This document shows, piece after piece, positions 33,041-45,900 of a stretch of DNA of 64,000 nucleotides. A program made the translations under genes and the position numbers. Numbering within the stretch: the stretch's first letter is position 1; each line of letters opens with the position of its first letter. The stretch is from positions 59,052,915 to 59,116,914 of the forward strand of contig JAOANR010000006.1 in assembly GCA_030278955.1 (NCBI GenBank), written 5' to 3'. The stretch is from Hygrophila difformis (lineage: Eukaryota > Streptophyta > Magnoliopsida > Lamiales > Acanthaceae). A model generated the notes under the pieces. It saw only the letters and a list, made by a program, of their open reading frames with translations. It had not been told where the DNA came from and did no database searches.

Positions 33041-36000
33041 TGAAACTTTTGACGAGCTTCGCCGACACGAGTAATTTTCTGAAAATTCCTTTACTGGTTT
33101 ATTGCTTAAGGAGGAATCTGTGATTTCAAATGGTGCCTCAAGAGTCCCCGGTGACGGCCATGAAACTTTTGCACCCAAGCCAAGTTTCATTTTGCTACTG
33201 GGGGTTGAAGAACCGTCTAAATACAATTTCCAAGTTCGGATTTATTAAATGAAAAGAGTTATGATTGGGGGAAGGGGTTTAAGGATATATTAAGATTTCC
33301 CTTTTTATTACTCCTGTGGGGTTCAAACGGCGCTGTGGTCCTCCCAGCCATGAAACTTTTGACAAATATCACGGTGCAACAGGGATGGACCTTCAGTCTG
33401 TCACCCTGAAAGTCCCTGATATCTGCACCATGATGCTTCTCTAGATTTCATGTCAAAGAGATACCTGCCATGAAATTCTTGAACATCTTCCCACTGTAAG
33501 AGTATTTGCCCAAAATGTTGTTTTTATTTACTCGTGTCACGAAACTGTGCTCCCAAAAGCGCACGGGTCAAAAATTGCAGTAATTTATAGTAAGTACCGG
33601 ATCGTTCACTGGAGGATGTGCGATGGAAGCAGGACCCACGTCGTTTACTAAGATTTTCCACTCGGTTACTCGTTTCAAGTTTTGCAAGGGTTTCTAACAA
33701 CTACTTGACATAAATTAAACCAGATCATGAAAACAGTAAAAATTATTCTACAAAGCATGGTAAACTAGGTCGAAGAAAGCAATTAAATCTATACTACGAA
33801 AGCAATCTAAAATTATGTTACGCTATCTAGAAAGCAGATTTAAATATGACAGAAGGGACAGGGAGGAAATAATAAAGATTGGACAAGATTCAGATGAAAC
33901 ACAATTAAACTTCCATTTTTAATACACAGATCTTAGCTTGGGATAATCCTCTAGTTAGCTAACTCTCATGCTTTCTACACCATGTTCCCTTTAACAGACA
34001 GGTACTTATGGTGAGAATTTACATGCTCTTAAGACAACAATTTCTAAGATACCACAGACTTATAACTCCCTCCACAGGCCTTGTGAAGTTACATTACATA
34101 TCTGTGGTGGACAAGCAACACCTAACATATCATTAGTTGACATGCCAAGTACTCCTATCATTCCCCCATGTCACACCCAAAGTTTCAAATCACGCCCCGA
34201 ACCATTCCATAACTCTCAAACCTTTTAACAGATGGACAGCCCCTAATTCTTCCGAGTGACCTCTATGAAAGCATTTAAAGGAAAGCAGTAAAGAAGGCTG
34301 TAAAGAAAGCATTTAAATCTATCACTCGGAATCGTTAAAAACGTCTCTTTCCGTTAGTATAAAAGAGCCCCTGATCTTGGTGACCAGATGCAGATCAAGA
34401 ACCTCCAGGTCATCGATAAGCCACAGGGCTTACAACTCCTGGTCAGTTATGAGATACAAACTAAATGAAACAGATCCATAAATGAACCTGTTCCGGATGT
34501 ACTCATTCAAGACTCAATTCTAGACTTTGGCAGAAGAAGATAGTAGTCGAAGGAATACTCGACCTTACCTTAGAAATTCACCAAGGCCTATATGTTGTTC
34601 CTCTAGTATTATTTATCACATCTCATCTACACCCAAGTGGATATTGACTTAATGCGATATCTAATATCAGATTTCCAACACACAGCAATTTTGAAAAGCA
34701 AATGGATATTTGAAAATCATTCCCTAGACAGGTACTAAACTCTCAATTAAAACACAGATCCTTTCAGTCTATGTGAGACCTAATCGCTGACTCTGCTTCT
34801 AAGCTCTCAAAATCAATCCCCAGTGGAAGATGAATTAGTCATAACTGTCGAATTTATCCCTTGCTCGGATCTGGATTTTATAAAGGAATTTTTGTTGGAA
34901 ATTTATTATGCAGCATCTGATTTAAATCAAGACTTCTATGTCCAAGGGGAAGGATCCCCAAAATAGCAATAAGACCAGAACATCTACATAATAGTATCAT
35001 GCATACAAGTATATGAAAAGGAAAATAAAATACCCCAAAATATATGGTGGGGTTAGACAGAATGCGATGCACAAGATGGATTAGCCTGAGATGAGAAGAA
35101 ATCGGCTAAAAAGTACGCCAGAGATAGTTGGGGTTTTCCGGACTGCAAACATCTGCTGTCCGGTTCCTAATTATCCCAGATGAATGATTTTAGACAAAAA
35201 GCATTCCAAACAACGGTGACCGCCGTCATTCAGTTTTCTTTTGTCTGTGAGTGGAAGAAGAACCCACATATTTCTTGCTGTAATATTTCTCAACTGATAT
35301 TGGTCGATATCAGTTGATACTATTGCAACTTGAATTCAGGTTGAGAAATTAAGATAAGGAGAAATAAAACTGTATCTGATTAGGAATTGACTGAGTGACT
35401 AATCGAAACTCTTAGTGAAGAGAATGCTCGCCGAAGCTTCCACCAATCACTAACCAGATCATGCAAAATAACAGATAATGATTGACACACAGAAGACGGG
35501 TTAATCGATATCCCCGTGAAGGGACCTTTCACCAACATTAATCGGTGGTGTTTCTCATTATCCGTTCATACACACAACGAAAAGGAAAACTTGAAAATAA
35601 GGAAAATGTTTTTGGTATTGTGTGGGTGTTAAGCACACAATAAGTGGACACTAATGGGTTGAAATGTGTAATGGATAGAAATTAGATGAATTTGGGCCCA
35701 GGCCCAATACATCCAAGCAACTTACACAAATCATGAAGAAAAATATTTTTGGAGTTTTCAAAATAAAAGGATAGTTCAATTCGAATTGTTGGGGTAATTC
35801 GAATTGAGAATGCATGATGAATGAAGTATGATCTAACTCAATTAATCCTAGCAAAGGAATGAGATATCATCTAATTCGAATTGTTGAGCAATTCGAATTA
35901 ATTCGAATTGGACAACTCGAATTGATGAAGTCCTTTCCTTGCTCAAAATTGACTAAGGCATATACATCAAGGGGAAGGTGAATTCGAATTGTCCAGCAAT

Positions 36001-37897
36001 TCGAATTAATTCGAATTGGACAATTCGAATTGGTAAGAGATGGAAAATAAACTAATGCATGAGGGGATGACAATGGATACAATGTGGTTTTTCAAACCAA
36101 TTCGAATTGTTGAGCAATTCGAATTAATTCGAATTCGAATTAATTCGAATTGAATAATTCGAATTGGTTGGAAACCTCATAGAGAATAATTTGGCTATGC
36201 AATTCGAATTTCTTAGGCAATTAATTCGAATTGCCTCAATTCGAATCACATATTTTTCAGACAACAACAATTTTTGTTCTCACAAGTATGGGTTAGGTGA
36301 ACACTGTACTGTAATGATGGGTTTAGATTTACTAAATCCCTCATCTCACATCAGTGTCATTTCACAGCCACCCTAGTGAGATTTTCAAGAAATAAACAAA
36401 TACATGTCTAGTGGGTATTGGCCAGATTCAAACCCTATTTCTACAAACAAGAGATCAAAGATCAAAGAGCCTAAAACATCTAGTTATCTAAGAACTGCAT
36501 GAGTAAACTAAGAACACTCAAGTTATCTAAGGTAGCATGAAATAAGATTAAGGCAGGAAGAATAAAACTTAAATATAAATTAAAACAAACCTTAAAAACA
36601 TCTAAAACCTAAGAACACTTATTTGAAGCTCTAAGGTACTAGATCAAGCCAAAAACCCACCAAACATGCATTTATTAAGTTTGAATGTCAACTAGGACAT
36701 AATAAATGTAACCTAGTTGAAACAAACAAACATACTAAGCATTTATTTCTAGGGAAAGCATTAAAGAGTGCCAAAACAAATGAATAAAACCATTTCTGGA
36801 AATCTTCCTTGTATTGACACTTGAAAGCAAAATAAAGAACCCAAAACCATCATTAGCTTGAGGGTAGGGTTTATTCTGACTAGAAAGCATGTAAAAATAT
36901 GGAAAATGGCTACTCTAAAGGTTACACAAACTGCTTCTACACTAAAATAAGATCAAAGCATGTAAAGATTACACTACTTGCAAAAAAAATAAACTAAACT
37001 AAACTAAACTACCTACCTAACCCTTAAGGGGTGTGGAACCTCCTGCTGTTCTTTTTGTCCCAAGCTGCTTTTTGGTTAAATTCTTGATCTCCTGATTCTG
37101 TTGTGGAAGGTCTGCTTTTATAGACAATCTTCAAAACCCTAGGCCCACCAATGTTGTGCTCAGCTTTCTTTGGATGAATTGTTGAGTGAAGTTCGAATTA
37201 TCTCAACCAATTCGAATTAATTCGAATTGTGAGATCTCTTCTTTGAGCTGGAGTTGTAGCCTTCAGTAGTCAATTCGAATTGTTGTGAATAATTCGAATT
37301 GATCTTTTCTCGAATTGGATGAGGGTTTCTGCTTGGCTTCCTTGCTCTTGTTGGCAATTCGAATTGTTTGTGCCAATTCGAATTAATTCTAATTGGACAA
37401 TTCGAATTGCATCTTCTTCTTGCCTTTGGGTTTCTCCTCTCTTCATTCCCTAATTCGAATTAATTCGAACTTGAACAATTCGAATTAGGCTTCTGCATTC
37501 CTTCCAACACTTAACCATTTCTTTGCTCTCTTTAGCAATTCGAATTGTTGTGCAATTCGAATTGTGCTTCAACACTTAACCAAATTTCAGTTGTGGGATT
37601 TTCAATCTTTTTCCCATCTTTTTGGATTTTTGTGGGCTCTTTTATTCTTTTGCCCATCTTTTCATTCCTTTTTCTTTTCTTTTTCCTTTTTTCATGTTTT
37701 TGGATTTTTCTAACACAAATACAATTTAAAATTGCATATTTTGTGTCTTTTTGTTACCGGCTCGATGTTTTTACAAACTCGCATTAATCTGTCAAATTCA
37801 ACTGCTTTCTTATTGAAATAAGATGGAATCACGATCAAAATGTCCGTCTCAGACACGGAAATAGATTGGAAATAATGGACAATTTTGGCCATTATCA
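33041..37897 (-). repeat. 3' LTR of the Athila element (4857 bp)
   Basis: Forward-strand ends are TGAAACTTTTGACG and GGCCATTATCA. Near-identical over its whole length to 49117-54010. Contains AATTCGAATT clusters at about 35776-36245 and 37188-37566. Four copies of CATGAAA(C/T)TTTTG or a close variant lie at the left end and at about 33160, 33347 and 33470. Small open frames inside it, conserved in both LTRs, are not convincing genes. Confidence 0.93.
35776..37566. repeat. AATTCGAATT palindrome clusters in the 3' LTR
   Basis: Two clusters (35776-36245 and 37188-37566) of AATTCGAATT and the double palindrome AATTCGAATTAATTCGAATT, separated by 5-40 bp of varied sequence with spacers such as GTTGAGC and GGACAA. 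The right LTR has the same clusters with extra or missing units. Confidence 0.9.
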
Positions 37898-39645
37898 ACA
37901 TCCTCACATTTAATACTGATCGTCCCCGAGCAGTCAGAGTCAGTGCTCCTAGGAGCTTGGACTCTGCACATTCAATCCATTTGCGTGGCCTCAGAAATCT
38001 CATTCTTTTTATATTGGGATAAGACAATCAAAATTACAAGTATTAAACTCTCTTGGTTGTAGTGTTTAATGGAATGATACTTCTCACTTGAGTGAACATA
38101 CAAATCAATCATTATTGTTAATTCTTCTTGAATATGTGTTTAGAAATTCTCATTGGCTTAATCCTTGAATTCAAGCATGACATGAATCATTAATCAATCA
38201 AAGCAGAGCCTCACATATAGTAGAATCGGAAAGTTCACTCACTCTCAAGATTGGCTTTTATCATTAACGCTCAAGATCGAATTCAATTAAATTCTCCCAT
38301 AAGCTTGCAACTGGACCAACTCGCCACCGGCTCATTTCCTCAAACCGAGATCCCGAGGTCTTATTCAAGGTTATAACGGGGCATACGGTTGTAACATTTG
38401 GTAGGAAAAGGAATTATTGGGCTTAAAAAGTGACATGACACCATTCCACCATAACTTGGCATTTTGTAGAGTCTATGATCATCATCATTTCTATCTTTCT
38501 TTTGTTTTTTCTTTTTCTAGTGCATGACATTAGACTTTGTCTAATTTGCTTTGTCATTTGCAATTTATTCTTGTTGAATAGATCTCAACTTTTTCTTTTC
38601 TCTTTTTTTTTTTTTTTTTGAATCGGTTTATAGCATACCGATTGATACATATTCGATGATCAAAAATTACAATGCCTTGATGGGATGGCTCATGTACACT
38701 TGGGTTTGATTTTCTTGGTCTTTTTGTAAGGCTAGGAATAGTATAGTGGCTTCAAAGAAAAATTAGGTTTAAAGGCTCAGATTGGTTGATCCTAAAGGGA
38801 AAATGTTTTTGGGTTTGGAATTCAAACGAAAGCCAAAATTTTGGGTTTTTCTAAGTGCCTCGATCATATGCTCGATTTCGGGAATATGGCATGGTCTTGA
38901 ATCGGTCCCAATTGCAAGTTCTAGTGCCCTTTAATCGAATTGATTCACACAATCAAAGAAGTATTGAGTAAAAATGACTCGGCTCAGATCTCACAAGGGA
39001 CGGTTTGATCATGTCATACATTTATTCTCAAATTTAACCTTTGAAGAATTCTTACAACTTATTCAATCAAATTCTCAACATGAAAGTTTGTTAGTCCTTC
39101 AAGTGATCATATCATTGGATTTTTATAGCTCAAAACTTCAAGAATTTATGTCGTGCATATTTTTTAATTGCTTTATCCCAATGTAATAGTCTAAAAATTT
39201 CATCATCAGCCTAAATTCAACATGTGAATTTAGGTGACAGATTTATGCTTGTTTTATGCCGGTTTGTTTAATTGAAAGCAGTAAAAAGACACTGTGAACA
39301 TGCAAGCATGTCACAGCTTGTTTTTGGCGTGACAGTCACTTATTCATCTTGGACTGCCACACATCTTTTTCGAATAATGGAGAACTCAAGACGAAATTCT
39401 CTTGTGGAAAGCAGTAATTGTACGACTGCCCAAAATACGTCGTACTACCCATCATAACAGATAATTCTAAGGTTCGTTATACAGTACACGACCTTAATTA
39501 CAATCAGACATTAATACAGACAAAGCTGTACACTTGGATAGGTTAGCGTCAGAGATCAGTCAGAAAGTTACCAAAATACGGTTCCAGTGAGTCCAGTCAG
39601 AAGTGAATCTTTACAGATTCCATCATTCTTCAGCATCGTTCCCCT
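37898..39645 (-). other. Non-coding region between F-box gene and 3' LTR
   Basis: The minus strand next to the LTR reads GTATTAAATGTGAGGATGT, the polypurine-tract candidate. The rest has a poly-T tract at about 38606-38622 and no gene. It may hold the 3' UTR of the F-box gene. Confidence 0.5.
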
Positions 39646-41782
39646 CTATCCTTGGAAGAAAATCCTGGTCCAATGGACATAATTCGTCAAGCTGCAGGGT
39701 ACGCAGAAATCTACCATGTCATCCTCCTCTTCCTCCATCACCCTGGTGCAGTAGACCCTTGGTCCTTGATTTCCAAACAGGTCGGGTGTCTCCAGGCTAT
39801 CAGCCAACCATGCGAAGACGTTAGTCCCAACGTATTGCATGACGAACCTGCTGGTTATGATCCTGTCGATCATTGACACTCCCTGCTGGACCTGTTCATT
39901 GTCCAGCTTGCTGAGCAGCATGTATCCCCGGACAAAGATTGAGGCCTTGTGGTTGTCCTCAATCCCTTCCTTTAGCAGCTCACAAGCTAGAGTCTCGTTT
40001 CCTGCTCCGAATGCCTGCAGGGCTGGGATGAGTTTCAAGTTGTAGTTGCTAGCTTCTTCGCACCTGGCCAGGAGTGCTTCCTTTTGCAGTTCTATCCTCT
40101 GTTCCCACATCTTGACGATGGTGGTCTCCAGTTCACACCTTCTGTAGACAATGGGAAGATCAGCTGCATCCCTGAGCTTGGTGCACACTTCTCTGACCCT
40201 CCACACTTTCTTGATGCAATCCTCTCCAATGCGGGAGAGGATTTCTCCTAGGAGCTCCACTGGCAGATCCAGTAGTTGGGTTTCTTCCTCATGATCTTCG
40301 TTTTGGGCTAGGGGAATGATGTCTCTGAAACGACATGGAGAGATGATTAGGTCTGAGACCCTCAGCCTAATACCTTCAGCCACTTCAAAGTACAGTTCAC
40401 TTTCTAGCACCTGTCTCACTTGAGGTACACTATGAAAGTCCAAGGGGTCAGATTATCAAATCTACTCTTATTACAACAAAAATAAGGAAAGCAAGAGAGA
40501 TAAGGATCTTGGATCCTTAGAAATTTTTCTTAGACTATAAATAGTCTAAGATGTTTTTGGGTGGTTAAAGGACCAAAAAGAGAAAATTTCGTAGGTTATT
40601 GAGCCTACGAAGGAATTTGATTTTTATCACTTAAAAAGTGATTTAAATCATGTGAGGTCGGGAAAATAAGAGATTAATGATGAAGATCGAATGCAAGCGA
40701 TAAATTATGCAATTACTAGTATGTATAATGGACCATGACCAAAAATAAGAAATAAAGATAAGAAATAGACATGCATACATACAAAAGGCGATTTTTGAAT
40801 TTTTATGAAAAGGTGTTGACTTGTTTATTTAATGAAATTGGGGGTGTGAGTGGTCCCCCATTTGGATTTTGTTTTGGAAAGTGGGTTTTTAAGAAATATA
40901 ATCAAAACATTCCTTGTGAACATTCCCCACTTGTCCCAAGTTGACAAAGATCAAACACTTTAAGGTAAAGAACAATCTATCATTTTGTCTTTTTACACAT
41001 AAATGCCATGCCAAAAGTGTTGGAAAAATTTTGGCATGGTTTCGTCTGTACCATGTGTCCCGGATGTGCAAAAATCAACTTCTAGAGTTGAGTTTGCAAA
41101 ATGTGGGCAACATGTACCCGACAAAAGCATTTATTACCAAAATATTCATATAATACTATACATGCAAACACCAAAACAAACGAGAATAATTGATCCATCT
41201 ATACTACTGTAATGTACTAATGTTATCAACAAAACTCATGCTGTTAAAAACATAAATTTTGCGGATATCATCTATATGCATTTTCAGTCATCATCAACAA
41301 TTATCTATTGAAAAACAACACTGTGGCTGAAGAAAGCATGACCACCGTGTTAACCCTATTCACATATTAGCAAAACACAAATACAGATAACACAAATACA
41401 CACAAAGACACAAATGGAACAACAATACTGCAATATGAACAAAAATCAAATTTTTAAGGGTTTTGAGACCCTCATTTTCAAAATAAGAACATCCCCTTTA
41501 CCACAGAAAACTTCGAACCCTTAAATGGCAGTTTTTATCAAAAAGATCCTCAAACCCTAGGTTCTGCCTAGTCGGTTTCTACCCCATTTCTGAACAAACC
41601 CAACATACTCCGACCATTTTCCGACTCTTCGCGACATGAGAAACAAAAGCATTCCCCTCCCCAACCTCGATTTCGCAAGGAATACGAAAAGACCAAACTG
41701 AAAACTGCGAAAACCGAGTGCGAAAACGGAAAAGAAACACTTACCCCCTGCTCCCACTTGGATTGGATGATGAAGAAGCCAT
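39646..41782 (-). CDS. F-box protein gene captured by the Athila element
   Basis: Two exons: 41782-41745 (MASSSSNPSGSRG with the split codon, donor GTAAGTG) and 40429-39646 (acceptor TTTCATAG). The join keeps frame and gives 273 aa. An F-box begins with LLDLPVELLGEILSRIG (about residues 65-80) and runs through VREVCTKLRDAA. The C-terminal part has ARCEEASNYNLKLIPALQAFG, ACELLKEGIEDNHKASIFVRGYML and QGVSMIDRII, the layout of At2g35280-like F-box proteins, which likely act as substrate adaptors of SCF ubiquitin ligases. It lies in the sense direction of the element, downstream of pol, with its own TATA and leader. No ATG opens exon 2 itself, which supports the splice. Whether it is transcribed is unknown. 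Confidence 0.78.
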
Positions 41783-41917
41783 TTCCGACGAGTTCAAGCG
41801 GAGGGAATGTCGAGATGAGTGACTGGTTTTCGCGAGGGAGAAGGGTTCGCGAGAGAGAAAACACGGGTGTTTTGGAAATGTGAAAAGTGAAAGTGATGGA
41901 AGTGGGGGGGAAACACG

Positions 41918-41928
41918 GATATATAAAG
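41918..41928 (-). promoter_or_regulatory. TATA box of the F-box gene
   Basis: Minus-strand CCTTTATATATCC, about 140 nt before the ATG at 41782. The stretch between is a pyrimidine-rich leader (CTTTCACTTTTCAC, TTTTCTCTCTCGCG) without ATG, typical of plant 5' UTRs. The AATTCGAATT cluster starts just upstream. Confidence 0.55.
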
Positions 41929-41942
41929 GATTTGGACAGGGA

Positions 41943-42535
41943 GGTTCGAATTATGCACCAATTCGAATTAATTCGAATTGGTGTATTCTGTGAGAGATGC
42001 GAGTCTTTCAAGCCAATTCGAATTAATTCGAATTGGTGTATTCTGTGAGAGATGCGAGTTATTCAGGCCAATTCGAATTAATTCGAATTGGCTTGGAAGA
42101 CAAAGAAACCAAGCAAGTTCGAATTACTGAGATCAATTCGAATTAATTCGAATTGGCTCACAATTCGAACTTGAGAATGTGGGCAAAATCTGCACAAGGC
42201 TGAAATGAGCTAATTCGAATTATTCAGGCAATTCGAATTAATTCGAATTGCTAGAATAACTCGAATTGCTCACTTGCTGAGGAAAATGCCTTGTGCATGC
42301 TAATTCGAATTAGTTAGGCAATTCGAATTAATTCGAATTGCCTTATAATTCGAATTGCACTACTTGGCCAAAATAAATCCGAAAATTCTGCCTTGGTTGC
42401 CAATTCGAATTTTCATGGCAATTCGAATTAATTCGAATTGCCTGACTAATTCGAATTAACAAATCCGAAAGTGAAAAATTTCCAAGGCAAAATGTCTTAT
42501 GTGGTATGTTCCAAGCAATTCGAATTAATTCGAAT
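41943..42535. repeat. AATTCGAATT palindrome cluster upstream of the F-box promoter
   Basis: At least ten sites of AATTCGAATT or AATTCGAATTAATTCGAATT within 600 bp, one group repeated almost exactly (GTGTATTCTGTGAGAGATGCGAG twice in part, 41980-42058). Same motif as in the LTRs of this element. Confidence 0.9.
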
Positions 42536-42980
42536 TTTTCTTGAAATAAAAAGTATACCACATTCAAGACTTAGGAAAATTTTTAGGTTTTCCAAAAATT
42601 ATATGAACTTAAAAGCAAACATATCTACACCGAATGAGAATCTAAAACATATTGCTTGCATAAATTAGGTTGGGTTAACAATTTTATTTTATGAATGTGT
42701 TATGGATTTTAGATTTCTCTAAATTCCAAAATTAACCTCCATTAAATATAATGTTACCCCAACCGGGAACCTGGTTTTTGGAAGCTTTATCTTTCTTTTT
42801 GTTGGTTCCTCGAATTCCTGCAAAACAATTATGAAAAGGTATTAGGTTTTTCTCCAAATATCAACATCCTCACATTTAGAGTCTTAGTACTCTAAATGTT
42901 CACTTGATTTTTGGATACTTTGTCCCAATAAAAATAAGTGAAGAAAATAATAAATAAGTAAGTAAATATATGTATAATAT
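42536..42980 (-). other. Spacer after pol with an internal polypurine-tract-like motif
   Basis: The minus strand at about 42884-42858 reads CTAAATGTGAGGATGTTGATA, sharing AAATGTGAGGATGTTGATA with the junction of polypurine tract and 3' LTR at 37893-37912. No gene. Confidence 0.6.
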
Positions 42981-45900
42981 TTATTGAACATAAGCCGGTT
43001 TTGTTGTCATCTGAGCTTCTTTTTCGGGGTCGAACTGCCCAAGATACTCCTTCAGTCTGTGTCCATTCACCACTAGCTCTCCTTTGTCAGTTCGAATCCT
43101 GACAGCTCCACTTTCAAACACGTGCATCACTTCGTATGGCCCTTCCCATCTGGATTTAAGCTTTTCGGGGAATAGCTTCAACCTAGAATTAAATAACAAG
43201 ACCTTCTGGCCAACATAGAAGTGTTTAGATTTAATACGACGATCGTGTAACTTCTGGGTCCGCTCTTTATAAATCCTCGAGCTTTCATAAGCTTGCGCAC
43301 GTATTTCCTCAATTTCATTGAGGTCCAACTTGCGCTTACTCTGGGCAACTCGGGAGTCAAAATTGAGCATTCGTACGGCCCAGTAAGCCTTATGCTCTAG
43401 TTCTACGGGCAAATGACAGGCTTTTCCGAAGATGAGTCTGTATGGAGACATCCCAATGGGAGTCTTGAATGCAGTGCGGTATGCCCATAAAGCATCATTG
43501 AGCTTACGTGACCAATCTTTGCGAGTTGTCTCCACAGTGGCCTCGAGTATGTGTTTGATTTCGCGGTTAGAGACCTCGACTTGACCACTGGTTTGGGGAT
43601 GATAAGGCGTGCCGATCTTGTGGAGAATCCCATTTTTGCTCATAAGATTTGCAAATGCTTTATTAACAAAATGGGTTCCTCCATCTGATATGATCACCCT
43701 GGGTACACCAAATCTATTGAAAATGTTATTTTTCAAAAATTTGACGACCTGGTTGCCATCATTGGTTGGCAGTGCAACAGCCTCAACCCACTTGGAAACG
43801 TAATCGACAGCTACCAAGATGTAATGGTTCCCATCAGATGTCGGAAATGGTCCCATGAAGTCAATACCCCATACATCGAATATCTCGAGAGTGAGAATTC
43901 CTTGCAGAGGCATCTCATCCCTCTTGGAGATATTCCCTAATCTTTGGCATCTGTCGCAAGCTTTAACAAACGCTTTGCAATCCTCGTAAATGGTAGGCCA
44001 ATAAAAACCGCACTCGAGTACCTTATGAGCTGTTCGAGTGGGGCCATGGTGACCTCCATATTCCGATTCATGGCATTTCTTAGCGATTTGGTAAGCCTCG
44101 TGCTCAGTTACACATCGTCTAATAATCGAATCTGCACAATGCTTGAAGAGGTAAGGGTCTTCCCAGAAGTAGTTAACTACATCTCGGTTGAACCTCGCTT
44201 TGTGGCCTCTGCTTTGAAATGGTGGGGTTATTCCGCATGCTAAGAAGTTAGCAATATCGGAAAACCACGGACAAGCTTGATCATGAAGATGCAAGGCAAA
44301 CAGTTGCTCGTCCGGAAAATTCTCATTTACGGCTGGCTCATTTTTATCATTTTCTAGTCGAGACAAATGGTCAGCAGCACCATTGTCTCTGCCTTTTCTA
44401 TCTTTTATTATAATGTTGAATTCCTGCAGCAAAAGTACCCACCTGATTAATCGAGGTTTGGCGTCTTGTTTGCTAAACAAGTATCTCAGTGCAGAGTGAT
44501 CTGTGTACACTGTGGTTTTCGTACCAATGAGATATTGTCTGAATTTATCAAACGCAAAAACCACAGCATACATCTCCTTTTCCGTGGTGGTGTAGTTAAT
44601 TTGGGCCTCATTCAGGGCATGACTTGCGTAATGAATTACGCAATGCTTCCCTTCCTTATGTTGCCCAAGAACTGCACCCACGGCGAGATCACTTGCATCA
44701 CACATTACCTCGAAAGGCATTGACCAATCGGGTGGTTGTACTATTGGGGCAGAAATCAACATTTCTTTGAGCGTGTCAAAGGCTTGAACACACGCTTCAT
44801 TTATTACAAAAGGGTTTTCTTTACAAAGCAAGTTAGTGAGCGGCTTGGCAATTTTAGAGAAATCTTTTATGAATCTCCGGTAGAAACCGGCATGCCCTAA
44901 GAAACTCCTAACTGCTTTTATTGAATTAGGCAATGGTAGGTTTGAGATGACTGAGACCTTAGCTCTGTCGACTTCGATACCTGCGCGCGAGATGCGGTGA
45001 CCCAACACTATTCCTTCGGTGACCATGAAATGGCACTTCTCCCAGTTCAAAACTAGGTTGGTGTCCTCACATCTTTTCAAAATTTGTGCAAGATTAGTCA
45101 GGCATTCATCAAAAGTATCTCCATACACAGAGAAGTCATCCATGAAAACTTCAATGCATTTTTCGATAAATTCTGAGAAAATTGACATCATGCATCGTTG
45201 AAATGTGGCAGGCGCATTACAAAGTCCAAAAGGCATACGCCTGTACGCAAAAGTTCCGTAAGGGCACGTGAATGTGGTCTTGTCGTGATCCTCGCTAGCT
45301 ATTACAATCTGATTATAGCCAGAGTACCCATCCAAAAAGCAGTAATACTCCCTTCCGGCCAACCTCTCCAGCATCTGATCAATGAATGGCAAGGGGAAAT
45401 GGTCCTTCCTGGTAGCGGTATTGAGCTTCCGGTAGTCGATGCAAACTCTCCAACCGGTCACTGGACGCGTCGCCACTTCTTCTCCTTTCTCATTAGTCGT
45501 TACACAGATCCCCCCACGTTTCGGTACGACCTGCACTGGGCTAACCCATTTGCTATCAGAGATAGGATAGATGATACCAGCATCTAAGAGCTTGATAACT
45601 TCTTTCCTTACCACTTCCTGCATATGGGGGTTCAGACGCCTTTGTGGTTGCCTTGAGGGCTTATACTCCTCTTCCATTAAAATTCTGTGCATGCAAACAG
45701 AGGGACTTATTCCTTTTATGTCAGAAATGGTCCATCCGATTGCATGTACATATTTCTTTAGAATGTCTACCAGAGCTTTTTCTTGTTCTTGTGTTAGCTT
45801 GGCTGACACAATCACCGGTAATCTTTTATGTTCAGCGAGAAAAACGTACTTAAGATGATCCGGAAGTATTTTAAGTTCAAGCTCTGGTGGACATTCAACG

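Noticed and set aside
35776..36245. CRISPR-like array
   Set aside because: Palindromes of 10-20 bp with very variable spacing in a plant LTR; no constant repeat-spacer lengths and no cas genes.
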